A DNA stretch of 64,000 nt, taken from the NCBI GenBank assembly GCA_944320235.1, contig CALUGQ010000001.1, positions 1-64,000 of the forward strand, read 5' to 3'. Positions within the stretch are counted from its first letter, which is position 1. Every line of letters starts with the position of its first letter. The notes under the pieces are model-generated. The model was not told the DNA's origin. It worked only from the letters and a program-made list of their open reading frames with translations, and made no database searches. A program made the translations under genes and the position numbers. Below are positions 27,626 to 36,558 of the stretch, one piece after another. This stretch comes from an uncultured Prevotella sp. (lineage in GTDB: Bacteria > Bacteroidota > Bacteroidia > Bacteroidales > Bacteroidaceae).

Positions 27626-27850
27626 GGCATAAAATATTGGAAAACAGACATCGGGCGTGTCGAAAATGTATCACGCACGCCATCCTTTTGCAAGGCGGCA
27701 GGGTGGCTTCTAGACACCGTTCAGCCCGGTGCCGAAGCGCATAAATATAAGATTCGGGCTGCATATATCCAGACTTTGCGGCGCAAGACGGCTTCTGGCA
27801 GGAGGCCACTAAAAGCCCTTTGGCGGGCTGAAAATGCCGTTTGACGTAAC

Positions 27851-27953
27851 CGCTTGATAGCCAATGCGTTGCAAAACAGGCCGTTTTGAAGCCTGAAACA
27901 GGCCGTTTTGGCTTGCAAAACGACCCGTTTCGCAACACAAAACGGCCTGTTTT
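27851..27953. repeat. 22-bp-period palindrome array, copy D
   Basis: Units begin at 27873, 27895, 27917 and 27939: AAAACAGGCCGTTTT, GAAACAGGCCGTTTT, AAAACGACCCGTTTC and AAAACGGCCTGTTTT. Units 1 and 4 are exact reverse complements. The flank is on the left; on the minus strand it reads GCAACGCATTGGCTATCAAG. The rest of the 27577-28109 gap holds the GH78 promoter and a short CTCCCC-ACA-GGGGAG hairpin at 28079. Confidence 0.88.
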
Positions 27954-28109
27954 GGAAAACCGGTAGGTCTCCGCCGCTTTCCGGTATGGCCTTGGCGGCC
28001 ATTCCGGGGCGGCAGAACCGCCCGCCGGAGTGACTCCCGCCGAAGCATATTTATGCAGGGCGTGCGGGTCTGCGGCCTCTCCCCACAGGGGAGACGGGAG
28101 AGGGGCTTC

Positions 28110-30572
28110 TCAGAGTTTCACCGTCACCGGCTTGCCCGAATACCTCACGCTCTTGCCGCGGGCGGCCACGTCGCCGGCGGGAGTACCCTCGCCCACGAGC
28201 ACGACGTTGAACTTGCGCGACTTCATCATGCCCTTGAACTTGCCGTTGCGCTGGCCGATGGTGAGTGTGCGCGAGCTGTCGTCCCAACGGAACTCGATGG
28301 TGGTGTATGCGCCCTTCTCGTAGTTGTAGTTGTCGTTCTCGTCTTCGTAGAGCGTGAACGTGGCGTCGGCGCCCGGATATACGCGCACCTCAAGGTTGTC
28401 CCAACGCTCCTGCTCGGCCCACTGCACGCGCGGGCCGTAAGGCACGATGGAGCCTGCACGCACGTAGACTGGCATGATGTCGATAGGCACCTCGCGCATG
28501 ATGGTCTGCCCGCCCTTGTGCTTCTTGCCTGTCCAGAAGTCGAACCAGTCGGCGCCCTCGGGCAGGTAGACATCCACGGATGCCGCCTTGCCCATGTCCT
28601 TCATGTGGCCGTAGCGGCGGCTGTCCTGCCACGTATAGAGCGAATCCATCACGGGGCGCACGAGGAAGCTGCGCCCGAACATATACTCCGTGCCGAGGTT
28701 GAGCACGCGCTTGTCGGCGGCGAAGTCCATCACGAGCGGGCGCATGATGCTGCCGCTGCGGCTCGTCACCTCCCACGTGGTGCTGTACAGGTAGGGCAGC
28801 AGGCGGTAGCGCAGGTGCGTGTACTTCTCCAGCGCGTCGTAGGCCCAGTAGCCCTTCTCGCCAAACTGGTATATCTCCACGGCCACGGGGCTTGAGTTGT
28901 GGGAGCGCATGATGGGCTGGAAGGCTCCCCACTCGTACCAGCGCACGTGCAGTTCGTGGTAGGCCACGTTCTTGATGGCGTCGCGGTAGCGGCTGGCGAA
29001 GAAGCCGCCGAGGTCCGTTCCCCAGTATGGTATGCCGCAGAGGCTGTAGTTCAGCCCGGCGGCGAGCTGGCGGCGCATGTTGTCCCAGGTGGAAGTCACG
29101 TCGCCGCTCCACGAGTGGGAGGCGTAGTGCTGCTGCCCCAGGAACGACGAGCGGGTGAGCAGGAACACCCGCTTGTCGCTCGTGGCCTGCCGCTGGTGCT
29201 CGTACACGCCGCGGTTAGTAACAAGCGGGAAGGCGTTATGCACGCTGCGGAAGCTGCCCAGGTAGGTCTTGACGTCAAAGTCGCTGTCTTTTATGTCAAA
29301 GTGGTCAGGCTCCGTGGAGTCAAGCCACCACGCATCCATGCCCAGGTCGAAGATGTTGCGCTTCATCTCGGCCCAGTAGAGGTCGCGCGCTGCGGGGTTG
29401 AACGGGTCGTAGGGCTTCACGCCGGCCTTGCGCGGCCACGTCTCGAAGTTGTAGAGTGCGCCTATGCTGTCCATCTTGTGGTACATATCCGTCCATGGCC
29501 CGAACGAGGCCCACACTGAAATCATTATGTGGGCGTTGCGGCTGTGCACGTAGTCTACCATCTCCTTGGGACTTTTTATGCGCGGTTCGGCCTGCAGGGC
29601 CTTCGGGTCTTCGCCCTTTGGCAGGAAGCGCATGTACTCCGGGTCGCCAATCTTGTTGACATAGCGCGGGTTCTGGAACTTCATCGAGTTCCAGTTGGAG
29701 TCGCATCCCCAGTACTGCCAGTCCTGAATGATGCCGTCGAGCGGCACTTGCAGCTCGCGATAGCGGTCCACCACGCCGCACAGCTCGTCGGGACTCTTGT
29801 ACCGCTCGCGGCTCTGCCAGAAGCCGAGCGTCCAGAGCGGGTACATGGGAGCTTGGCCGGTGAGCCGCCTCACGCCCGCTATCACGCCGTCGGCCGTGCC
29901 GCCGTAGATGAAGTAGTAGTCGGCGCAGTCGCCCACTTCCGACGTGAACGACATCTCCTGCGGGTTGTCCGTGAACACAGTCGGCGAGTAGTTGTCCCAG
30001 TAGAGGCCGTAGCCCTTGGCCGAATGCACAAAGGGAATGCAGATGCTCATGTTCTGGTTGCGCAGCAGCAGGCGCTGATTGCGCTGCGACACGAGGCCCG
30101 TCTGCTGCTGCCCGAGGCCGTAAATGACCTCGGCAGTATCGAGCAGGAATGCCTGGCGCACCTCGAACGACGGCCGGCCGGCATCGTCGCGCGGCGTGAA
30201 CTGCGTGCCGTAGTCCTTGTCGCGCAGCATCTGGTTGCCCTTTGCGTCGGCGAAAGCTATGCCACCCGTCTCGGTGTCCACACTCACCGTCACCTTCCCG
30301 CTGGCCACGGTGGCCGTCGTTCCGCTTCCGCCGTAAGTGAGCTGCACTGCCCCGGGCTGCATTATGACTGGTATGCTCACCTTATTATAAGGCTTGCCGG
30401 CGGGCTCTTTGTAAACCCTCACGATGTTGTCGGAGTAGAACTCCACCTTTACTTTAAGCCCCTGCGCCTCGAAGTCGAGTCCACGCTGGGTGCGGGTGGC
30501 AGGCCCTGCGGCTGCCGTGGCGGCAAAGCAGGTGGCAAAGGCCACCGCAATGATGCTCCTGATGATTCTCAT
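28110..30572 (-). CDS. Glycoside hydrolase family 31 (alpha-xylosidase/alpha-glucosidase type)
   Basis: 820 residues with a signal peptide ending near residue 22. An N-terminal beta domain precedes the TIM barrel with nucleophile Asp418 in WWLDSTEPDHFD and acid/base Asp491 in SHSWSGDVTSTW. The C-terminal beta domains end in a DUF5110-like segment (RVYPGADATFTLYEDE). The WWLDSTEPD form is common in Bacteroidetes alpha-xylosidases, but substrate cannot be fixed from sequence. It follows GH78 on the same strand after 534 nt and has its own promoter. Confidence 0.92.
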   Translation of the reverse strand: MRIIRSIIAVAFATCFAATAAAGPATRTQRGLDFEAQGLKVKVEFYSDNIVRVYKEPAGKPYNKVSIPVIMQPGAVQLTYGGSGTTATVASGKVTVSVDTETGGIAFADAKGNQMLRDKDYGTQFTPRDDAGRPSFEVRQAFLLDTAEVIYGLGQQQTGLVSQRNQRLLLRNQNMSICIPFVHSAKGYGLYWDNYSPTVFTDNPQEMSFTSEVGDCADYYFIYGGTADGVIAGVRRLTGQAPMYPLWTLGFWQSRERYKSPDELCGVVDRYRELQVPLDGIIQDWQYWGCDSNWNSMKFQNPRYVNKIGDPEYMRFLPKGEDPKALQAEPRIKSPKEMVDYVHSRNAHIMISVWASFGPWTDMYHKMDSIGALYNFETWPRKAGVKPYDPFNPAARDLYWAEMKRNIFDLGMDAWWLDSTEPDHFDIKDSDFDVKTYLGSFRSVHNAFPLVTNRGVYEHQRQATSDKRVFLLTRSSFLGQQHYASHSWSGDVTSTWDNMRRQLAAGLNYSLCGIPYWGTDLGGFFASRYRDAIKNVAYHELHVRWYEWGAFQPIMRSHNSSPVAVEIYQFGEKGYWAYDALEKYTHLRYRLLPYLYSTTWEVTSRSGSIMRPLVMDFAADKRVLNLGTEYMFGRSFLVRPVMDSLYTWQDSRRYGHMKDMGKAASVDVYLPEGADWFDFWTGKKHKGGQTIMREVPIDIMPVYVRAGSIVPYGPRVQWAEQERWDNLEVRVYPGADATFTLYEDENDNYNYEKGAYTTIEFRWDDSSRTLTIGQRNGKFKGMMKSRKFNVVLVGEGTPAGDVAARGKSVRYSGKPVTVKL

Positions 30573-30615
30573 AATGATGTCTTTGTTTGTCTGTGTAACA
30601 CTGGTTTTACGGATG

Positions 30616-30623
30616 CAAAGTTA
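30616..30623 (-). promoter_or_regulatory. -7 box of the GH31 gene
   Basis: On the minus strand TAACTTTG (30623-30616), 43 nt before the ATG. Confidence 0.75.
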
Positions 30624-30696
30624 AGTATTTGCGCCGCAAGCACAGGCAAACGATTGTTGATTGTATGTGCGCAAATGTTGAAAAGACGGCTGAATG

Positions 30697-32727
30697 TCAG
30701 CCTTTCCGCCCGTTTTCGGCCAGCAGGTAGTCTGATGGGCGACAACCATATTCGGCCTGGAAGCATTTGCTGAAGTAGCCCGGCGAGCCGAATCCCGTTG
30801 CCTCGGCCACCTCAGCCACGCTCCGCCCGCCGCTGGCCAGCATCTCAGCAGCCCGCTGAAGGCGTATGCTGCGCATGAAAGCCACGGGTGACTTGTCGAG
30901 CAGGGCGGTCAGTTTGCGGTACAGTCCTGTGCGCTCCATGCACAGGTCGCGGGCAAGCTGCTCCACGGTGTAGCCCTGGTTGGCCATGTTCTGCCTCACC
31001 AGTGCAGTGACACGGCTCACGAACTCGGCCTCCACAGGCGACAGTTGCTGGCCTCGGCCGCCGTCGCCCGTGGTCTCGCCCAGCACTACTCGCCCGTCGC
31101 CCTCGTATGCGTTAAGCCGCTCGGTGAGCGTCTTCACGCGCTGCATCAGTTCTTCCTCGCGCGTGCGCAGGGATGCCTTGCGCCTCACGTGGCGCCCGTA
31201 GAGCGCAAAAGCCAGCCACAGCAGCAAGGCCGCAAGCACGGCATAGGCGGCATAGGCCCACGGGGTGGCCCACCAGGGCGGCAGAATCATGAACTCGACG
31301 CGGCGCACGTCGGCCCCGCCCCACGCCTCCGGGTTGGTCGATGCCATTACCTCCAGCACATAGTCGCCGGGCTGCAGGCCCACGAAAGGCAGGTAGAGCG
31401 AGCCGCGGTCGTCCACGGGCGAACCGTCAGTGTCGGCGGTTACGGTGTGCCACTCGCCGCCCGTGGCGGAGAAGCGGTAGCGGTAGCACGTGCTGCGCGG
31501 GCGCACATAGTTCATGGTGGAGAAACGGAAGGCTATGGAATTCTGGTCGTGGGCGAGGGTCATCCGCTCGATGTATGGCGGCGTTACGTCCATGAGTACG
31601 CGCCCGCCATATTCCCTGCCGGTCTGCAAAGCCTCGCCGTTAAGGTAGACCGAGGCCAGTATTGGGCTGACGCGGATGTCTATCGGCTGCGTGTCGAAAA
31701 GCCCGCTGAGGGGCGACGTGTAGAGCAGGCCCTGATCATACGTGCCAAGCCACAGCCCGCCCTCGCGGTCGAGGCAGACGGTGTTGATGCCGGCAGAGAG
31801 CATGGTGCCGTCGGGCAGGCGCAGTTGGGGGTGGCTATGGGCCTTGCCCGTGACGGGGTCTATGCGCAAGTAGCCCTGCGGGCAGGTGGCATAGAGCGCG
31901 CCTGAGGCAGTGACGGTCAGTGTATGCAGCGAATAGGGGGTGCGCAACAGTGTACGCCACGCCTTTCGCACAAGGCTGAATGCCAGCAACACGGAGCCTG
32001 ATCTGCCCATGCGCACCTGGTACAACAGGCTGTCGCCGCTCGCTGCCACAAGCGAAGTACGGCTGTAAACGCGCCATGTGTCACCCGCGAACGGACTTCC
32101 TTTGTAATCAACTTTGCCATCTTCGCCATACAAGGCCAACTGCCCTGTGTCAAAAAAGGCACAGATTCGACCTCCCAACGCCTCAATGTCTTGCAGCCGC
32201 CCGGCTTCGCGCGGCATAATGAGGGCATGGCCGCCGCCGGCACTCAGCACGCTGTCGCCCCTCACGAGCCAGGCCCTGCGGCGTGAATCGACATAGAAAT
32301 CGGCCACGCCGCGCCACAGGCCAACGGCCTCCAACGGCCGCTGCCGCATACGTCGCAGGTCTACACAGGCCATGCGCCGGTGCTCTTTTACCCACAGGTT
32401 GTCGTGGTCATCAATATAAAGATGTGTATGCCCGGTATATGCAGGCAGTTCCAGCCAGCCTGTGTCGCCCACGGCTGCCGACGTAAACCGCTGCCCGTCG
32501 TACACATCGACGGCGTGGCCGGTGTAGACGGCTATGCGCCCGTCGGGCAGCTGAACCATCTGCAACACGCTGTTGGCGCTCAGCCCGTTGGCAGTGTTGA
32601 GCGTGTAGAACGTGGCGCCGCCTGCGCGCAATGCAAGCGGCATAACAAAGAGAACCGCCAGCAGCAACACTACTGCGCCATGGCGGCACAGACAACCGGC
32701 ATGACAGTCCGCAAAGCTCAAATGCAT
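30697..32727 (-). CDS. Membrane-spanning sensor with AraC-type DNA-binding domain, HTCS-like but without kinase or receiver
   Basis: 676 residues. An N-terminal signal/transmembrane segment (about 17-36) precedes a shortened beta-propeller sensor with Reg_prop-like repeats (clearest INTVCLDREGGLWLGTYDQG near 314). A Y_Y_Y domain follows (about 390-475), then a transmembrane helix (about 488-510), a short coiled coil (about 518-542) and an AraC HTH (about 570-668, ending GYFSKCFQAEYGCRPSDYL). Hybrid two-component sensors have a histidine kinase and receiver between the helix and the HTH; here only about 60 residues stand there. It probably senses a periplasmic glycan fragment and controls nearby glycosidase genes by itself. 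Confidence 0.88.
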   Translation of the reverse strand: MHLSFADCHAGCLCRHGAVVLLLAVLFVMPLALRAGGATFYTLNTANGLSANSVLQMVQLPDGRIAVYTGHAVDVYDGQRFTSAAVGDTGWLELPAYTGHTHLYIDDHDNLWVKEHRRMACVDLRRMRQRPLEAVGLWRGVADFYVDSRRRAWLVRGDSVLSAGGGHALIMPREAGRLQDIEALGGRICAFFDTGQLALYGEDGKVDYKGSPFAGDTWRVYSRTSLVAASGDSLLYQVRMGRSGSVLLAFSLVRKAWRTLLRTPYSLHTLTVTASGALYATCPQGYLRIDPVTGKAHSHPQLRLPDGTMLSAGINTVCLDREGGLWLGTYDQGLLYTSPLSGLFDTQPIDIRVSPILASVYLNGEALQTGREYGGRVLMDVTPPYIERMTLAHDQNSIAFRFSTMNYVRPRSTCYRYRFSATGGEWHTVTADTDGSPVDDRGSLYLPFVGLQPGDYVLEVMASTNPEAWGGADVRRVEFMILPPWWATPWAYAAYAVLAALLLWLAFALYGRHVRRKASLRTREEELMQRVKTLTERLNAYEGDGRVVLGETTGDGGRGQQLSPVEAEFVSRVTALVRQNMANQGYTVEQLARDLCMERTGLYRKLTALLDKSPVAFMRSIRLQRAAEMLASGGRSVAEVAEATGFGSPGYFSKCFQAEYGCRPSDYLLAENGRKG

Positions 32728-32832
32728 AACACTTTTATCGTCATCAATTTATACTAACCGGCCACAGCGGCAAGTGGTATTTTATCTTGACAAAGATTGT
32801 TTCCGCCAGGCCACAGGGCTACATTGCGTGCC

Positions 32833-32937
32833 GAAACGGGCCTCCACGGGCCGCGAAACGGCTTGTCTGGGCCTTGAAAACAGGCCGTTTCGCACAGCGG
32901 AACATACTGAAGCGCAACCCACTGTAAGCCAAGCCGT
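32833..32937. repeat. 22-bp-period palindrome array, copy E
   Basis: Units begin at 32833, 32855, 32877 and 32899. Only the third, AAAACAGGCCGTTTC, is intact; the others keep one half-site but stay in phase. The flank GCAACCCACTGTAAGCCAAG begins at 32914. It lies in the divergent gap between the sensor/regulator and DsbD genes, where the only clear promoter is at 33122. Confidence 0.78.
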
Positions 32938-33121
32938 TACATCAAGTCATCCGGGAAGTAACATTGTTTTACAAAACAAGCGGCCAAAACGCAACGGGCC
33001 GCCCCTATCCATGGCACCCCTTGCCCCCGGCCGGCAGCATCTGCCGCGCGCCAAGGCCGACTTCATACTGCAAAAATATAATAAATAACCTACCGTTGCA
33101 ATTTATTGGCAGTATTTTTAT

Positions 33122-33129
33122 TAATTTTG
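33122..33129 (+). promoter_or_regulatory. -7 box of the dsbD gene
   Basis: TAATTTTG, 25 nt before the ATG at 33155. Confidence 0.75.
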
Positions 33130-33154
33130 CACCGAAAAAAACGACAGCTTAGAA

Positions 33155-35179
33155 ATGAAGAAACTCTTATCACTGATGGTTGTGCTGGGCCTGGCCATCG
33201 CCGTGAAGGCGCAGATGGTAGACCCTGTACACTTCACGTCGCAGCTCAAGATGCTCGGCGGTGACGAAGCCGAGATTGTGTTTTCGGCAAAGATTGACAA
33301 AGGGTGGCACCTCTACTCCACCGAGTTGGGCAGCGACGGGCCTATATCCGCCTCGTTCAATGTCAACAAAATGGACGGTGCCGAGACCGTTGGCAAGCTG
33401 CAGCCGAGGGGAAAGGAAGTCAAGCAGTTTGACAATATGTTCGGCATGGAGCTGCGCTTCTTTGAGGGCAGTGCCACGTTCGTGCAGAAAATACGCTTCA
33501 CAAAGCCCAACTACGACATAGACTGCTACCTGGAGTACGGCGCGTGCAACGACGAGATGTGCCTGCCGCCGTCGCAAGTGGCGCTCGTGAAGGCGGGCAA
33601 GTCGCCCTCAGTGGCTGCCGCCAAGGCCGAAAAGACTGAAGATAAGGCCGAAGAAAAGCCCGAGGCGAAGGCCGAAGATGCTGCCGCACAGGCAGACACG
33701 GCCAAGGCAGACACAGCCAAGGCCGCCCCGGCAGTGGCGGCGGCAGGAGACAAGTCGCTCTGGGAGCCGGTGATAGACGAGCTTAACGCCTTCGACGAGA
33801 GCACGCAGAACAGCTCGCTGCTCTACATCTTCCTGGCCGGACTCGTGGGCGGTTTCCTCGCATTGCTCACCCCCTGCGTGTGGCCCATCATCCCGATGAC
33901 AGTGAGCTTCTTCCTGAAACGCAACAAAGACCGCGCCAAGGCCATACGCGAGGCTGTGACATACGGCATCTCGATTGTGGTCATCTACGTGCTGCTGGGG
34001 CTCGTCGTCACGCTGCTCTTCGGCGCGAGCGCGCTCAACGCGCTGTCAACCAACGCCGTGTTCAACATCTTCTTCTGCCTGCTGCTGGTAGTGTTTGCAG
34101 CGTCGTTCTTCGGCGCGTTCGAGATAACGCTGCCCTCGTCGTGGAGCAACAAGATAGACCAGAAGTCGGAGAACACCAGCGGACTGCTCAGCATCTTCCT
34201 CATGGCGTTCACGCTCACGCTCGTATCGTTCTCATGCACCGGCCCCATCATAGGCTTCCTGCTCGTGGCCGTGTCAACGCAGGGCAGCATAGTAGGCCCC
34301 ACGCTGGGCATGCTCGGCTTCGCCATCGCGCTGGCCATACCGTTCACGCTGTTCGCCATGTTCCCCAGCCTCTTGAAGTCGGCGCCCAAGTCGGGCGGGT
34401 GGATGAACGTGGTGAAGGTGGTGCTGGGCTTCATCGAGCTGGCCTTCGCACTGAAGTTCCTGTCGGTGGCCGACCTGGCCTACGGCTGGCACATACTCGA
34501 CCGCGAGGTGTTCGTTGCGCTGTGGATAGTGATTTTCGGCCTCATGGGCATCTACCTGCTGGGGTGGATAAAGTTCCCGCACGACGATGACGACCGCCGC
34601 ACCAACGTGCCGCAGTTCTTCCTGGCCATGATTTCGCTGGCTTTCGCCATATACATGGTGCCGGGCCTCTGGGGCGCGCCGCTCAAGGCCATAAGCGCCT
34701 TCGCCCCGCCAGTGAACACGCAAGACTTCAACCTGCACGAGATGTCGGTGGAAGCTAAGTACACTGACTACGACGAGGGTATGGCGGCAGCACGCGCCGA
34801 GGGCAAGCCCGTGATGGTAGACTTCACCGGTTTCGGCTGCGTGAACTGCCGGAAGATGGAGGCCGCCGTCTGGACCGACCCGAAAGTGGCCGACATACTG
34901 AACAACGACTACGTGCTGATTTCGCTATACGTCGACGACAAGACACCGCTGCCGGAGCCTATGCAGGTGGAAGAGAACGGACAGACGCGCACGCTGCGCA
35001 CCGTGGGCGACAAGTGGAGCTACCTGCAGCGCACCAAGGTGGGTGCCAACACGCAGCCTTTCTATGTGCTGCTCGACAACGATGGCAAGCCGCTCAACGG
35101 CAGCCGGTCATACGACGAGAACCTGCAGGAGTACATAGACTTCCTGCAAAAGGGCCTTGACAACTACTCAAAGCGCTGA
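33155..35179 (+). CDS. dsbD: Thiol:disulfide interchange protein DsbD
   Basis: 674 residues in the three-part DsbD layout. After a signal peptide (1-19), the periplasmic alpha domain carries Cys131 and Cys136 (YGACNDEMCLPP). A low-complexity Ala/Lys/Glu/Asp linker spans about 150-198. The membrane domain of eight helices has Cys241 (LTPCVWPIIP) and a second cysteine in FSCTGPIIG. The C-terminal thioredoxin domain has Cys562-Val-Asn-Cys565. It carries electrons from cytoplasmic thioredoxin to periplasmic thiol enzymes. The thioredoxin-like protein encoded two genes on may be a client. Confidence 0.95.
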   Translation: MKKLLSLMVVLGLAIAVKAQMVDPVHFTSQLKMLGGDEAEIVFSAKIDKGWHLYSTELGSDGPISASFNVNKMDGAETVGKLQPRGKEVKQFDNMFGMELRFFEGSATFVQKIRFTKPNYDIDCYLEYGACNDEMCLPPSQVALVKAGKSPSVAAAKAEKTEDKAEEKPEAKAEDAAAQADTAKADTAKAAPAVAAAGDKSLWEPVIDELNAFDESTQNSSLLYIFLAGLVGGFLALLTPCVWPIIPMTVSFFLKRNKDRAKAIREAVTYGISIVVIYVLLGLVVTLLFGASALNALSTNAVFNIFFCLLLVVFAASFFGAFEITLPSSWSNKIDQKSENTSGLLSIFLMAFTLTLVSFSCTGPIIGFLLVAVSTQGSIVGPTLGMLGFAIALAIPFTLFAMFPSLLKSAPKSGGWMNVVKVVLGFIELAFALKFLSVADLAYGWHILDREVFVALWIVIFGLMGIYLLGWIKFPHDDDDRRTNVPQFFLAMISLAFAIYMVPGLWGAPLKAISAFAPPVNTQDFNLHEMSVEAKYTDYDEGMAAARAEGKPVMVDFTGFGCVNCRKMEAAVWTDPKVADILNNDYVLISLYVDDKTPLPEPMQVEENGQTRTLRTVGDKWSYLQRTKVGANTQPFYVLLDNDGKPLNGSRSYDENLQEYIDFLQKGLDNYSKR

Positions 35180-35185
35180 CGCACC

Positions 35186-36472
35186 ATGCTGGAGAAAGAG
35201 ACAAGGAGCCGCATCGTAAGGCTCATGCGCAAAGAAGTGGTGCCTGCCATCGGCTGCACCGAGCCTATGGCCGTGGCACTCTGCACGGCAAAGGCCGCCG
35301 AGACACTGGGCCGCAGGCCCGAGGAGATAAGCGTGCTGCTTAGCGCCAACATACTGAAAAACGCCATGGGCGTGGGCATTCCCGGCACGGGCATGATAGG
35401 ACTGCCCATAGCCATAGCCCTCGGCGCGCTCATAGGCAAGAGCGACTACAAGCTCGAAGTGCTCAAAGACCTCACACCCGAGGCCCTTGAAGAGGGCAAG
35501 GCATACATCGCCGGGAAGCACATCGACATCAAGCTCAAGCAGGGCGTCACCGAGAAACTGTATATAGAGGTATGCTGCAAGGCCGGAGGCAGCGAGGCGA
35601 CCGCCGTCATCGCGGGCGGACACACTACGTTCGTGTATGCCGAGAAGGACGGCGAGGCCCTCTTCGACAACCGCCCCAAGACCGCGGCGGGCGAGGAAGA
35701 GGACGACATCATGCTCAATATGCGCCTTGTATATGACTTCGCCACCACCGCGCCCGTGGACGAAATCAGCTTCATCACCGAGACCAAGGACTACAATATG
35801 CGCGCCGCCCACGAGGCCATAAAGGGCAACTACGGCCACAACCTCGGCAAGACCATCGACCGCCCGCTGAGCCAGGGCATCTTCGGCAAGAGCATTTTCT
35901 CGAAGATTCTGGCCCGCACCGCCTCTGCGTGCGACGCCCGCATGGGCGGAGCCATGATTCCGGTGATGAGCAACAGCGGCAGCGGCAACCAGGGAATCTG
36001 CGCCACCAACCCCGTGGCGGTGTACGCGCAGGAGAACGAGAACACTGAGGAGGAACTGATACGCGCACTGACCTTGAGCCACCTCACGGCCATTTACATC
36101 AAGCAGAGCCTCGGAAAGCTGTCGGCACTCTGCGGCTGCGTGGTGGCGTCAATAGGCAGCAGCTGCGGCATAACCTACCTCATGGGCGGCAACTACGAGC
36201 ACGTATGCCACTCGGTGAAGAACATGATAGCCAACATAACGGGCATGATATGCGACGGGGCGAAGCCGAGCTGCTCGCTGAAAATATCGTCGGGGGTGTC
36301 AACGGCCATACTCTCGGCCCTGCTGTCGATGGAGGGCAAGTGCGTGAGCAGCGCCGAAGGAATAATCGACGACGACGTTGACCGCAGCATACACAACCTG
36401 ACCTCAATCGGTGCCGACGCCATGGCAAGCACCGACAACATGGTGCTCGACATCATGACCCACAAGTGCTGA
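35186..36472 (+). CDS. L-cysteine desulfidase family protein (CyuA/YhaM, UPF0597)
   Basis: 428 residues, close to the family size. It resembles the alpha subunit of iron-sulfur L-serine dehydratase, with GCTEPMAVALC near residue 25, ARTASACDARMGGAMIPVMSNSGSGNQG around 250, and cysteines around 310-355 (CGCVVASIGSSCG, MICDGAKPSC) that can hold the cluster. It probably breaks L-cysteine into pyruvate, ammonia and sulfide. It starts 6 nt after dsbD, so both belong to one transcript and to sulfur/thiol metabolism. Confidence 0.88.
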   Translation: MLEKETRSRIVRLMRKEVVPAIGCTEPMAVALCTAKAAETLGRRPEEISVLLSANILKNAMGVGIPGTGMIGLPIAIALGALIGKSDYKLEVLKDLTPEALEEGKAYIAGKHIDIKLKQGVTEKLYIEVCCKAGGSEATAVIAGGHTTFVYAEKDGEALFDNRPKTAAGEEEDDIMLNMRLVYDFATTAPVDEISFITETKDYNMRAAHEAIKGNYGHNLGKTIDRPLSQGIFGKSIFSKILARTASACDARMGGAMIPVMSNSGSGNQGICATNPVAVYAQENENTEEELIRALTLSHLTAIYIKQSLGKLSALCGCVVASIGSSCGITYLMGGNYEHVCHSVKNMIANITGMICDGAKPSCSLKISSGVSTAILSALLSMEGKCVSSAEGIIDDDVDRSIHNLTSIGADAMASTDNMVLDIMTHKC

Positions 36473-36558
36473 GCCTCCATACGGCAGCAAAGAGGACATC
36501 ATGCCGACGGTGTTGCCGCCAGCATGATTCATTTAAGGAACCTAAGACAAAAGCTACA

